Shown piece by piece: positions 39,901 through 46,604 of a DNA stretch of 64,000 nt (position 1 is the first letter of the stretch; each line of letters opens with the position of its first letter). The notes beneath the pieces are model-generated. The model was given only the letters and a program-made list of their open reading frames with translations, had not been told where the DNA came from and made no database searches. A program made the translations under genes and the position numbers. This stretch comes from Cylicocyclus nassatus (taxonomy: Eukaryota; Nematoda; Chromadorea; Rhabditida; Strongylidae). Location: assembly GCA_958299035.1 (NCBI GenBank), contig CATQJL010000112.1, positions 41,606,833 through 41,670,832 on the forward strand, in the 5' to 3' direction.

Positions 39901-42900
39901 GTAGCATATCATGAACTCCATCGTTCAGTTCTGGATAAACAACCATGATCAGGTATTCTAGATGCTCCGACTGCGGTAGTTTGTGAACGAGTTGGAAGGA
40001 ATGCTCTCCTCCTTAGCTGGAGCCCTGCAACAAGATCTGACATTCTCTTCTGTGTAGAATACAAAAGCGAAGGTTGGTGCGTCATTTTTTATGGTAACAA
40101 GACTGAGCGTGAGGTGTGGAGGGATGAATCGGCTGATCAGCCTAAAAGTACAATTCTTGCAACGCAGCAAGAACGGACCCTCATCGCAGTCTATACTCCT
40201 TCCCAGCCGATTGGAATAAAACTTCGCAGGCATTGGACATACTTCACGCGATTTCAATCGCAACGCGACTTGGCGCCAAATTTCTACAAATCAACATTTG
40301 CAGACTACAATTGTATTGTGGGTATCACCTTAGCAGGTTATAAAATGCTCCATCTATACCTACATAAAGCTGAGTGTTGGAAAATTGTTAGTTTGTGAGT
40401 TCTTTAACACACTGATGACCGTTTGACACACCGTGTGTGTAAAGCAATGACTACCACGTGGGACCGCTTGACACACATGATGTGTCAAAGCTTGAACTTC
40501 GTTGAAATGACGACTATCTCAGTACAAACTCATTCCAAAAGTTTTGTTTTGCTGTGAATCTAGAAGTGACCTCTATCTTCTTTGTCAACCTTCCACAGTA
40601 CTGTAGGTATACTGTCGATGGCACTATGCGTGATCTTATCTAAAAAATGCTGACTGGTCCGTGAAAATCTTGGTCCCAAGAGGTGGACAATAAAAAATTT
40701 GGCGTTGTCGTCAATGTGTTGAAGAATTTTTTGTGTACTCAGACAATCGACGGGACCCCTCCGCCGGACCCTCCGAAACTGCCAGAGTCGCGCCGGACCC
40801 AGTTGACCAATGAGAGAAGGGCAAATGGGCAGTCCATCGCGGTGACATCACTGGCAGGCAAATGGGAGGCTTCTCCGGCCCTGCTGCAAAGGTCCGCCAT
40901 TTCTCCGGCGCGACTCTGCCAGATTTGGCGGACTCCGCGCCGGAGAAATTTGCGCGGCGCGTGTCCGCCAAATTTGGGAGAGCCGCGCAGGAGAAAATGG
41001 GAGGGGTCCGGAGCAGAAATGGGAGGTATCCGGAGCAGAAAATGGGAGGTATCCGGAGCAGAAATGGGAGGTCTCCGCCGGAGAAATGGGAGGGCTCCGC
41101 CGGACAAATGGGAGACCCACCGCTGGGGAAACGCCGCGACCCTGCCATTTCTCCGGCGGAGGGGTCCTATCCGCTGCCTGAGTATGGACGGATCAGTGCC
41201 AAACTTTGCACACTTATGTTTTCGACACCGTTTCACCTCATAGACTACTTTTCGAGGCGAAAATCCCACTCCTTCTATTGATTTATCTACTTATCATGTA
41301 ATATCAAATCAATTCCAACTCGAGTAACAAAAGCAGTAGACTTATTTTTATACCACGATAAGGGAGATTCGGTAATTGATGGGGTCAGCAAGTATCTGCA
41401 CTGCATTACAAGAAAAAGAGAAGGAAACCAGCAGATGATTTGAACCTTTAGAGTTAGGCACCAATTCTGCTCGTGGTTGAACTAGTTGAACCCACAGTGC
41501 AGACGAAGCTGGGCATGCCAGCTAGTCTTTTATACTTTCGGAATGCGCTCACGACGAGTCATAAACGGCTGGAGTTGCCAGATCGCATCGCGACTGAAAT
41601 CGCGTGAAGTATGCCTGCGGCCATGCGCTTTTCTCCAAACTTTGAGTCTGATTTAGTCTCTGAAGGCTGGCTCTGAGTCCTGGAAAACGCATGCCCTATA
41701 CTGAAGACCGTAAGACCTGGCTTAAGTAAATTTGTATTTTTATCGAACTGAAAACAGTTTACATGTTGTAATGGCGCAGCTACTCCCGAGGATGCTACTT
41801 CCTACTTACAGGCTGAGATCAAGATTCTACTAGAAAAGGCTTATCCCTACTTATTGGCTAACTCCGCTCACCCTTTTATTTCTAGTTTGCGATTGTTTGG
41901 TACCGGCTCATCTTCATTTTTGAACTGTTTAGAAAATCCTTATAAAAAGGTTGAATACGGGATACTGACCATGAGAGAAATGCGCAATGATCTTGCGCTA
42001 AGCTTATGTCAACAGTTTTAAATGAAATTTAGATATGTCGTATTTTCGTTGTGCTGCTTCCGCACTGCGATCTACTACAATCTCACTACGTCACTTCCGC
42101 TCCATTAGATATCGGATCCGGATATTTGCTTACAACCTCTGTTGCCGCAGCAAACCAAGCAAAGAAGTCGAAGTGGACTTTAGAAGCGAAGTCAGCCTCA
42201 TTGTGAGTTTACATAATGATCGCTTTTTTCAATATCAACAATTACAGAATGTTTGAAAAGTTTCTGGCCTAAAGTATTTCTGCGAATCTTAATTCGCTTT
42301 TTACTATATGTGCTCGCTAAATCTAGAAACCACCCAATCAACAAAGAAAATATTTTTTGCCTCAAGACACCCGGAAATTTGGAAGTAAACAATTTTTTCA
42401 GCTTCCTTGAAGAGGCGGAAGTGGATAGATTCGTTCTTCTTTTCTTCAATGCCGGAAAACATAAACAACTTTCCGTATTTTTAATGCAAATATTCCTAAG
42501 TTTACACTTTTTTTATAACAAAAGTTTTCAGTAGCTTGCAAACGCTGATTTTTTATGTGCTTAATTTCAGTAGGCAATCGCGGCACAAGTTTGCGTTGAA
42601 ATTTTTTCATTTTGAAAGTTTTCGGAAGTCTTGTTTCAAGTGTATCTGTAGCACAACTCATTGAACTTCCTTGCATCGTTTTTAAAAAGTTCACACTTTC
42701 GTAAAGATTTTGAAGATAATGTATAAACAATTTGGCGCTGCATATCTTGACGAAAAATCCTGAAACTGAATTTCTTGTCTTTCAAGGCACTGTATTTCAT
42801 AATGAACTTTCTATGAAAATAAAAGCACATGTAAGAAACCTTAAAGAAAGAGCCTTCAAAAGTTAGACCAATGTTTCTGTAAATCATGTTTCCTTCTTTG

Positions 42901-45900
42901 TAAGAAGCGTTTCAAGGAAAGAGGTTTGGAAAGCTTTATTGATGTGTTTCGATCTGATAAAAAATCAAAGAAACCATGAAGAAATATCCATGAACTATTT
43001 TGATATTCACTGAAATAATGTTATCTAAGCCAAATGAGTACAGTAAAACAAAAGGCGCGTCAAAATTGAATTGGAAGTACTTCTTTAGACCAGGTACTTT
43101 CCAAATGCCTTGTTAAAAAGTTGGTGAGGTCTCTCCCGACGGTCACTTCTTATAAAATCACTTTTTGTATGTCTTGCGGCCGTTTTATGCCTTTGGATGG
43201 TCTGAACTTACTTCGCGAAACTGGTTGTAAGTGAACCTAAAAACATGACTCAAAACAAAAGCTTTAATATTCTCACTCTTTTGCTAGACAAAGCTGTATA
43301 GTCTGCAGATGTTCAGAATTTCACGTAGTGTCGACATGCTTGTAGATCCTGCTACACAGCTTCTTAGTCTCTTTTCTGAAATTCTCCTTCATACGATCTG
43401 TGTATAAAAGCGCTATATGGTGGAATGGACGCATTTCTACATTGATGGAGAGCGAACGGTGATTTGCACCATATTGTATATCTAAACCGAGGCGGACCTA
43501 TAGAATGGTACCTTAGGAGAGGCGAAGGACATTCAAGGGAGAAAAGGCTACGATCAAACAGTGTGTCCACTTTTCAGGGCCCTTTGTATACTAAATAAAC
43601 GGTCTTAGTAATATCCTAACTATTAGCGTCTCAAAGTTATTGAAATTTTTTGAATTTTTGATAATAAGCCCCCCCCCCCCTCCTCCACTCCTCCGCTCAG
43701 CTCAGCTCTTTCTAACTCAAAGCTAGTCGAGGGGGAGAGGCAGTCAGATGACATAAGAAGGCAGTCAGACCACATAAGAACAGTATGCTCAGTTGTAGAC
43801 GTATTGTAACTCAACATATGGCATTGAGGAAAATGCGTCGGACTTAAGAGATTCTATCGAGCTTGGGGAGGTACTGGGTCGGGGACGATTTTCCACAGTT
43901 TATGAAGCAACGCACATAAAAACGCAACGTACTGTAGTGGTAAAGATGCTTATCGAAGGAAGAGATAAAGCAGACACTGAAAGAGAGGTAAACGTTGTTT
44001 AGACGTCCACTCATCTTAATATGTGAACTTATTTCTAGGTTGCAATACTTTCGATGCTACATCATGCGCACATGCCTCGACTCAAAGGCATTTTTGTATC
44101 GGACGGTCGCTACTGCATAGCTATGAAAAGGTTTGCCTAATGACCAGGGCTCGGCACGAGCTGGCACCGGAGAAATTTCAAAACGAAGTCCCTTTGATCC
44201 TGAAAATTTTGTACGAAGTCTCCTTTGACCTATTTTGAAACCGTCATTATTTTTAGATTATGTAAAAGTATGTAGTAGGGTTTCCATGCACGCTGATCTC
44301 AAGAAACAACTTTTCACAACTTTCTGAGCTTTTTAAGCGGCTGAATCACATCTTGAGAACCAGAAAAAGCCGATTTTTCGACTGCGGAGCAGACCGAATT
44401 TTCAGATGTCTATAAAACGCTAAAAAACATTATGAAATTGTTTTTTCTTCGTATGTAAATTTTTACAGTGTACTTTTTACATTTTATGTAAAAAAGTATG
44501 AAAACTTATGTGAGCAAAGTGTCGGTGGCACCCAGCTGGCACGGTGCTAGCTAATTCAGAAAAAAATTCAGCACAGCTTTCATTCACATAACTTTTCATA
44601 AATTTCTCGGCCCTAGTTCGGGTCCCCCAACGCGCATGTACACACCAAATTTGGTACCATACTATTGCGTTTTGGCTGAAAACAACGCCTTTGTTTATTT
44701 GATGGACAGATGCCGGTGGCTTGCCGGCGGCATTCTTGCGGCTCTTCTCCGCCCCGGACCTTGGAAAAACGATATCCCCTTTGCTTTCCGCCCTAACGAT
44801 ATCCAGCTTGACCCGGTGCCAGCCGTGCCGAGGCCTGCTAGTGACAAAATTGTGAAACTTCATTAAAACTTACAGGATGGCTGGGATCCCGATCTCCACA
44901 TACGTTGAAGATTACGTGCACGCAGATGAGGTGGGCAGAAATCCTGAAGAGCTCATGCGTCGCCTTTCCATGGATATCCTATCTGCACTTTCATATCTGC
45001 ACGGAAGGAGCATTGTGCACCTGGATGTCAAAGTTTGAGTTTGAAGAGATGCGGGCTTTGAACGACAATACTAAGAATTTCCAGCCGGCAAATTTGCTAG
45101 TTTCTGAATGGGTTTCACTGATAGATTTTGGTTGCGCGAGGTTTGTGGAGGCTGCTGATTTGGACTGGGGAGACGGCGACAAGAGGTAAACAGTGCCTGG
45201 AAATAATGCAAATAACAATTATAAATAATGATAACAATAAATAATAATAGCAAGTGGAATAACTTAAACAACTACGAATAAACAACTGAAAAGTTCTTCA
45301 TGCTTGACGCAAATATTTTCAGCTACTCAGCTCCAGAGCGGATAGCGGGGAAACGTCCATCAACAAAATCGGATATCTGGTGAGCGTTTAACGCTGCCGT
45401 AGCTTTTAATTTCTATTAATAAAAAAACTGAAGGGAAAATAGAGCAGCTACACGATTTACACTTTCTACCAGCTCCGAGGCTTAGTAGTAGAGCTGAACA
45501 GGGGTTACTTAATGATTTTTTTAGAACTTTAACTTGGTTGGCAATTCTCAGATGTCAGGTTGGCGCTTGTTTTAAACTTCTCAACTCTTATTTTGATTTT
45601 TGGAGTTATATAGATTGTGTTGTAAACTTTGTTAACATAATAAAAAGAGTTTGAGCAAATTTTTAAAATTGCTGAGAATCGAGTTTTATAGTTTTTGAGC
45701 AAAAACGAAGCCGTGCACAACCTGAAGCTAGAGATTGACTTATTGAAGTGTTATAAGTCTGACAAATAAAGAGGGCTTTCAAGGATCCAACAAGTTGACT
45801 ACGAAAATTGGAGCATTAACCAAGCTGTGAAACCCGCGAAACTGCCAAAACTTCGGATGGGGTAACGATAAGCTGAAGACGAACATCATATTCATCTGTT

Positions 45901-46571
45901 GCTAAATGGAGCAATTTCACCTTGATCTTACGAAATAGGCCCTTTCATGAGGAACAGGATGCTTTGTAATCAGCATATCGAAACCGCTTGAACCTAGTTT
46001 CAGAAAAACCTGAAGTGATCTATTTCCCTTGTACCGTAAACCTATCGTAACCCAAACATACAATTGCGGAAATCGACAAAACGGCTGCATTTTTATATTG
46101 CTCATAATTTATTATAGATAAAACAGTGATTGAATGCACCACAATCGAAAGACAAATTATTTAGATCTTTGCATTACTTATGCTCAACATAACAATAAGA
46201 ATAGATGATTTAGGTCATTTGGAGCGGTACTGTTTGAGACGTGCTTTGATGCTGCTCCACACACAATGCTCGCTGCACTAGCTTTGAACGCGGAGCAGAG
46301 GTCACCAGCGTTGATCTCCTTTCTCAACGAGGTATGCTATGAAGCAGGTCCTGAAGTTTATCCCTACACGATAGAATTCACTCAGGTGCTCGCATTTGAT
46401 GCGGCACGACGCCCGTCGGCAGAAATGTGCATGCAAAACCAATGGTTTGGGGTATGTTCTGACTGTTTTTGACCTAAGATAGTATCGAACTTACTTTAGG
46501 CCTGTAATCAGCTCCAAGTACCTCACGAAAAACGGGAATTCAGGTCAAGAAGTGCCAGTTTTGAAGGCTGA
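9886..46571 (+). CDS. unc-73: UNC-73/Trio-like Rho guanine-nucleotide exchange factor with C-terminal kinase, 3' part of gene
   Basis: Gene-level entry for about 25 exons. The domain order is SH3 (second half), basic Ser-rich linker, DH2, PH2, Lys/Ser-rich spacer, Ig, FN3, protein kinase. From the ATG at 13,991 all junction phases agree and give about 1,130 codons: DH at residues about 242-420, PH about 425-575, Ig 640-735, FN3 736-825, kinase 850-1108. DH2-PH2 of this family activates a Rho GTPase in axon guidance, migration and synaptic signalling; in C. elegans the second GEF acts on RHO-1. The layout DH2-PH2-Ig-FN3 without a second SH3 is the UNC-73 layout, while the kinase is a Trio/Kalirin feature that C. 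elegans lacks. The sequence upstream of the SH3 half, with DH1 and the spectrin repeats, is not in the window. Three possible ends (after 27,842, at 28,884 and at 46,571) suggest alternative isoforms. The joined model is inferred from splice consensus and frame only. Confidence 0.9.
9989..13948 (+). other. Intron or inter-promoter DNA, one uncertain exon
   Basis: No recognised domain. At 10,208-10,529 an open frame follows the possible acceptor GATGTTAG at 10,200-10,207 and is in phase with the SH3 exon. It is Cys-rich (WLCEICC), matches no family I know, and competes with a 126-codon open frame on the minus strand. The rest is AT-rich with no gene. Confidence 0.4.
13949..14243 (+). CDS. unc-73: unc-73 exon: basic Ser-rich linker, possible internal start
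   Basis: The frame opens directly after the acceptor TAGCCGCAG; the codon just upstream is a stop. An in-frame ATG at 13,991 gives [11 protein letters not shown], so this could be the first coding exon of a shorter isoform that starts upstream of DH2, as known for C. elegans unc-73. It contains a basic block ([15 protein letters not shown]) and many Ser-Pro/Thr-Pro sites ([11 protein letters not shown]). The donor CATTCAG|GTCTTT ends in phase 1 and joins the next exon to give HSDAPSSS. No globular domain. The internal-start idea is an inference. Confidence 0.75.
14244..15409 (+). other. unc-73 intron, about 1.2 kb
   Basis: AT-rich, with only minor frames such as 14,638-14,916 that lack splice support or domain similarity. 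No repeat element was identified. Confidence 0.6.
15410..15485 (+). CDS. unc-73: unc-73 exon: Ser-rich linker
   Basis: It is bounded by GTTTTTCAG and GAG|GTAAGA. It enters in phase 1 and leaves in phase 2, reading [16 protein letters not shown] and then VIKRKSL. The last two bases join the first base of the 24,391 exon to make an Arg codon, giving KRKSLRRIFGSS. This is a disordered basic linker with candidate phosphosites and no catalytic motif. Confidence 0.8.
15654..15771. repeat. Two-copy tandem repeat, 57 bp
   Basis: The unit beginning ATCCAAAGTGGGTT and containing CCATTTCGAAG and CTCGTTGTTG occurs twice, at 15,654 and 15,711, with small differences. It is intronic, and the open frames over it on both strands are chance. 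Confidence 0.75.
17480..18229. mobile_element. Mariner-like MITE, 750 bp, family A copy 2
   Basis: The ends are TTGGGTTGTCCAAAAGTC and the complement ending AACAACCTGA, flanked by TA on each side (17,478-17,479 and 18,230-18,231). Inner blocks (GGTATCATTCGACAGAGC, CAAGCTCTGCATGA, ACCAAAGGTCCACT) match those of the 3298 copy, so the two belong to one family. It lies inside the long unc-73 intron. Confidence 0.88.
24391..24481 (+). CDS. unc-73: unc-73 exon: linker with natural six-His run
   Basis: The acceptor is GATTACAG and the donor GAA|GTGAGT. It enters in phase 2 and exits in phase 0. The peptide includes RIFGSSNP, then [13 protein letters not shown] and RRKRLSE: a histidine run, a serine run and a basic cluster. 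It lies N-terminal to DH2 and is probably disordered. The phase match with both neighbours across 8.9 kb supports the call. Confidence 0.85.
24851..25039 (+). CDS. unc-73: unc-73 exon: acidic linker before DH2
   Basis: This is a phase 0 to phase 0 exon of 63 codons between TTTATAG and ATG|GTGAGT. It starts [15 protein letters not shown] and ends [17 protein letters not shown]. No folded domain; acidic and Pro-rich near the end. The frame stays open for another 100 codons past the donor, to a stop at 25,340, so a longer variant is possible. Confidence 0.8.
25040..26225 (+). other. unc-73 intron, possible exon extension at its start
   Basis: The first 300 bp are open in the upstream exon's frame ([10 protein letters not shown]...). 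If retained, this gives a truncated product without the GEF domain. The rest is AT-rich with only small frames. Confidence 0.5.
26226..26341 (+). CDS. unc-73: unc-73 exon: charged segment entering DH2
   Basis: The acceptor is CTTTCAAG and the donor ACA|GTGAGT. It reads [16 protein letters not shown], then [11 protein letters not shown] and [10 protein letters not shown]. The last bases join the next exon to make KRHYVLMEL, which matches the start of the Trio DH2 domain. The acidic/Lys-rich stretch could be a short coiled helix. Confidence 0.85.
26394..26564 (+). CDS. unc-73: unc-73 exon: DH2 (RhoGEF) domain, CR1 region
   Basis: After CTATTTTAG the peptide runs [17 protein letters not shown], the conserved region 1 helix of Dbl-homology domains with its invariant Glu (ELVETE) and DYV. 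It continues to [20 protein letters not shown] and [14 protein letters not shown]. It is strikingly close to the Trio/Kalirin DH2 pattern. The donor AAGAA|GTAAGT leaves in phase 2. Confidence 0.97.
26621..26690 (+). CDS. unc-73: unc-73 exon: DH2 domain
   Basis: It lies between TTTGCAG and AAATAT|GTGAGT. It reads [20 protein letters not shown] then VKY, the helix after CR1 and start of CR2 in the DH fold. Phase matches both neighbours. Confidence 0.95.
26823..26909 (+). CDS. unc-73: unc-73 exon: DH2 domain, CR2 region
   Basis: It lies between CTTTTGCAG and GAACAG|GTTAGT, 29 codons in phase 0. It includes [17 protein letters not shown], matching the [11 protein letters not shown] stretch of Trio-type DH2 domains, and ends EDFEQ. 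Confidence 0.96.
26963..27127 (+). CDS. unc-73: unc-73 exon: DH2 domain, CR3 catalytic helix
   Basis: It lies between GTTTCTAG and GCG|GTAGGT, 55 codons in phase 0. It contains [20 protein letters not shown], the diagnostic CR3 helix of RhoGEFs that contacts the GTPase switch regions, with the conserved KPVQR and YxLLLK residues intact. The GEF module should be catalytically able. Confidence 0.98.
27180..27281 (+). CDS. unc-73: unc-73 exon: end of DH2 and start of PH2
   Basis: It lies between AATTTGCAG and CAA|GTGAGT. It reads [19 protein letters not shown] and then [14 protein letters not shown]. MMxVGRLQxFDG is the family signature linking the last DH helix to the first PH strand. Confidence 0.96.
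27336..27491 (+). CDS. unc-73: unc-73 exon: PH2 domain, first strands
   Basis: It lies between CTTTTAG and ATG|GTAAGA, 52 codons. It contains [15 protein letters not shown], the beta-3/beta-4 hairpin typical of RhoGEF PH domains, then [18 protein letters not shown]. In this family PH2 helps position the GTPase on DH2. Confidence 0.95.
27541..27660 (+). CDS. unc-73: unc-73 exon: PH2 domain, middle strands
   Basis: It lies between CTATTTTAG and GAAAAG|GTTTGG, 40 codons in phase 0. The peptide [20 protein letters not shown] and then [13 protein letters not shown] matches the second beta-sheet of PH2. The donor GTTTGG is weaker than its neighbours, but the frame continues exactly. Confidence 0.93.
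27712..27842 (+). CDS. unc-73: unc-73 exon: PH2 C-terminal helix
   Basis: The acceptor is AATGTTTAG. It reads [20 protein letters not shown], the C-terminal alpha-helix of the PH fold with its conserved Trp, then a Gly-rich end ([16 protein letters not shown]). The donor AT|GTGAGC overlaps a stop: unspliced, the frame reads ATG TGA and stops at 27,844-27,846. Spliced, it joins the 28,677 exon in phase 2. Confidence 0.92.
27843..28676 (+). other. unc-73 intron, 0.8 kb
   Basis: AT-rich with no open frame of note and no repeat recognised. It would become 3'-UTR if the adjacent in-frame TGA is used. Confidence 0.6.
28677..28884 (+). CDS. unc-73: unc-73 exon: Lys/Ser-rich tail with alternative end
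   Basis: The acceptor GTTTGTAG joins in phase 2 to give [20 protein letters not shown]. The tail is rich in Ser, Thr, Lys, Gly and Pro ([27 protein letters not shown]), disordered and with several S/T-P sites. It ends in two ways: a TAG stop at 28,882-28,884 (PVGKLK end) for a GEF-only isoform, or the donor CCACCG|GTAGGC after 28,866, in phase 0 and compatible with the Ig exon at 39,000. Which is used needs transcripts. Confidence 0.85.
29432..29437 (+). terminator. Poly(A) signal for the short unc-73 isoform
   Basis: An AATAAA hexamer lies 550 bp after the stop at 28,884, followed by a GT-rich stretch (GGTTGTGCATCCTGATGTTTTG region at 29,450-29,471). This supports transcripts that end after the PH2 tail. 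Confidence 0.6.
30386..30815. mobile_element. TIR element (MITE), about 430 bp
   Basis: AACTTAAAGGCAGTGTCTCA at the left mirrors TGAGACACTGCCTTTAAGTT at the right. The interior is GC-richer than its surroundings and carries a meaningless minus-strand frame (30,463-30,735). Target duplication not clear. Confidence 0.8.
31160..31445. repeat. Two-copy tandem repeat, about 141 bp
   Basis: Units start with AATCTCAACTGGTTATATT (31,160) and AATCTCAAGTGGTTATATT (31,301) and share TTTTTCCTGG, ATTTTCGA, GGTTGTTT/GATTGTCT and TGCGTCATTAC blocks. Two diverged copies, non-coding. Confidence 0.8.
35823..36581. mobile_element. Mariner-like MITE, 759 bp, family B
   Basis: The TIRs are TTAGGTTGCTGCATAAGTTC at the left and, on the complement, TTGGGCTGCTGCATAACTTC at the right; the similarity runs about 30 bp through CTGTCCGATTT. 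TA flanks both ends (35,821-35,822 and 36,582-36,583). It is a different family from those at 3,298 and 17,480. No transposase is evident in its small frames. Confidence 0.9.
39000..39155 (+). CDS. unc-73: unc-73 exon: Ig (I-set) domain, first half
   Basis: The acceptor is CTTCCCTTCAG and the donor GAG|GTGAGT, 52 codons in phase 0. The peptide [20 protein letters not shown] then YTVTWRG has the I-set start (PxF..PL.DV...EGE.L) and the core Trp of strand C. The strand B cysteine is absent: the position reads LVLRSKI. An upstream in-frame acceptor at 38,945 and an ATG at 38,952 would add about 18 residues or start a separate isoform. Confidence 0.9.
39204..39336 (+). CDS. unc-73: unc-73 exon: Ig domain, second half
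   Basis: The acceptor is CTCTCTAG and the donor CCAG|GTACAT; enters in phase 0, exits in phase 1. It reads [20 protein letters not shown] then [13 protein letters not shown]: the strand E, F and G pattern L.I...  .D.G.Y.C.A.N..G, but the F-strand cysteine after Tyr is Ser-Val. The canonical disulphide therefore seems lost, as fits an intracellular Ig fold. Confidence 0.9.
39373..39648. mobile_element. hAT-type MITE, 276 bp, copy 1
   Basis: It begins CAGTGGCAG and ends CCGCCACTG, flanked by a perfect 8-bp target duplication ATATGTAC (39,365-39,372 and 39,649-39,656), the hallmark of hAT transposition. It sits in the intron between the Ig and FN3 exons, 36 bp after the Ig donor. Its inner sequence (GTTTACAGAAATAAACAAGT) is the inverse of part of the 55,491 copy. 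Confidence 0.93.
39962..40072 (+). CDS. unc-73: unc-73 exon: FN3 domain, first half
   Basis: The acceptor is TATTCTAG, and it joins in phase 1 to make a [14 protein letters not shown] start. It continues [20 protein letters not shown], the A-B-C strands of a fibronectin type III fold with the core Trp (LSWSP) and the VEY of strand C. The donor GAAG|GTTGGT leaves in phase 1. Confidence 0.88.
40073..42032 (+). other. unc-73 intron within FN3, 2 kb, nested repeats
   Basis: It contains the GC-rich TIR element at about 40,735-41,182. Outside that lies a longer inverted pair: TACTTCACGCGATTTCAATC at about 40,238 and its near-complement around 41,580-41,620, a related copy of which is seen at 19,847. 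A short duplicated motif with CTTGACACAC is at 40,420-40,490. Confidence 0.6.
40735..41182. mobile_element. GC-rich TIR element with internal minisatellite
   Basis: The left end TACTCAGACAATCGACGGGA runs into CCCCTCCGCCGGA; the right end is its near-complement (TCCGGCGGAGGGGTCC then CTGCCTGAGTA). Inside, GGAGCAGAAATGGGAGGT-like 20-bp units repeat about four times near 41,005-41,100, along with many CTCCGCC/GGCGGAG words. Five overlapping open frames on both strands reflect the composition, not genes. Confidence 0.75.
42033..42202 (+). CDS. unc-73: unc-73 exon: FN3 domain, second half
   Basis: The acceptor is GAAATTTAG. It joins in phase 1 and exits in phase 0 at ATT|GTGAGT. The peptide [20 protein letters not shown] then [11 protein letters not shown] has the FN3 strand E-F-G pattern: Tyr-x-(hydrophobic)-x-(hydrophobic)-x-Ala-x-Asn and the S.PS end. 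Together with 39,962-40,072 it makes one complete FN3 of about 88 residues. Confidence 0.88.
42203..43798 (+). other. unc-73 intron, 1.6 kb
   Basis: AT-rich, with overlapping low-complexity frames on both strands at 42,250-42,890. A C12 tract at 43,669-43,680 is followed by a pyrimidine stretch upstream of the kinase exon. No element recognised. Confidence 0.6.
43799..43987 (+). CDS. unc-73: unc-73 exon: kinase domain, glycine loop and Lys
   Basis: The acceptor CAGTTGTAG follows an in-frame stop, so the frame opens exactly at the exon; the donor is GAG|GTAAAC. It contains [17 protein letters not shown], a glycine-rich loop (GxGxFS) of the Trio/Kalirin type, then [19 protein letters not shown] with the ATP-binding Lys (about residue 878) and the helix C Glu. 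63 codons in phase 0. Confidence 0.95.
44039..44130 (+). CDS. unc-73: unc-73 exon: kinase N-lobe
   Basis: It lies between ATTTCTAG and AAAAG|GTTTGC. The peptide [20 protein letters not shown] then [10 protein letters not shown] covers helix C to strand 5 (the LHHAHxPxLKG pattern of Ser/Thr kinases). Exits in phase 2. Confidence 0.92.
44131..44875 (+). other. unc-73 intron, 0.75 kb
   Basis: It contains overlapping open frames on both strands (44,477-44,866) in a GC-richer part at 44,690-44,850. They have no kinase-like content and no phase-compatible splice sites, so I treat them as chance. Confidence 0.6.
44876..45032 (+). CDS. unc-73: unc-73 exon: kinase hinge to catalytic loop
   Basis: The acceptor is CTTACAG and the donor AAA|GTTTGA. 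It runs [19 protein letters not shown] to [21 protein letters not shown] is the catalytic loop with the general base Asp (about residue 973); Leu in place of Arg in HRD is normal for the Trio, MLCK and DAPK kinases. The exon breaks inside the catalytic loop. Confidence 0.93.
45085..45185 (+). CDS. unc-73: unc-73 exon: kinase catalytic loop end and DFG
   Basis: The acceptor is TTTCCAG and the donor AAGAG|GTAAAC. It reads [20 protein letters not shown], giving the metal-binding Asn (KPAN) and the DFG motif, then an acidic activation segment ([13 protein letters not shown]). The preceding intron is only 52 bp. Confidence 0.95.
45323..45379 (+). CDS. unc-73: unc-73 exon: kinase APE motif
   Basis: The acceptor is ATTTTCAG. 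It joins in phase 2 to give [21 protein letters not shown]: the APE motif that closes the activation segment and the invariant Asp of helix F (SDIW). The donor is TG|GTGAGC. Confidence 0.93.
45380..46213 (+). other. unc-73 intron, 0.8 kb
   Basis: AT-rich and without a recognisable exon or repeat; the minor minus-strand frames at 45,529 and 45,917 are chance. Confidence 0.6.
46214..46451 (+). CDS. unc-73: unc-73 exon: kinase C-lobe
   Basis: The acceptor is GATTTAG and it joins in phase 2 to make [12 protein letters not shown] (helix F). It continues through helices G and H to [20 protein letters not shown], with the helix I Arg (RRPSA). RPSA...QxQW closely follows the Trio/Kalirin kinase end. 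The donor GGG|GTATGT leaves in phase 0. Confidence 0.93.
46500..46571 (+). CDS. unc-73: unc-73 last coding exon
   Basis: The acceptor is TTACTTTAG. It encodes [14 protein letters not shown], then RSRSASFEG and the TGA stop at 46,569-46,571. The tail has an RSxS basic phosphosite-like motif. The frame is fixed by the kinase exons, and a poly(A) signal follows 28 bp later. Confidence 0.88.
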   Translation, partial: ACNQLQVPHEKREFRSRSASFEG

Positions 46572-46598
46572 AATTAGATGTTAAAATGTTTCGTTTGA

Positions 46599-46604
46599 AA
46601 TAAA
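46599..46604 (+). terminator. Poly(A) signal for the long unc-73 isoform
   Basis: AATAAA, 28 bp after the TGA stop, followed by a T-rich stretch (TATATTTTCTCATTCTG). It implies a very short 3'-UTR. Confidence 0.75.

Noticed and set aside
40683..41281. Five overlapping frames up to 186 codons
   Set aside because: Explained by a GC-rich tandem repeat without stop codons; the peptides are repeats of MGG/RRNGR-like words.
26226..46571. Assignment to UNC-89/obscurin or titin, which also combine RhoGEF, Ig, FN3 and kinase domains
   Set aside because: The DH-PH residues follow Trio DH2 closely, there is a single Ig and FN3, and the kinase loop (LGRGRFS) and end (RPSA...QxQW) are Trio-type.
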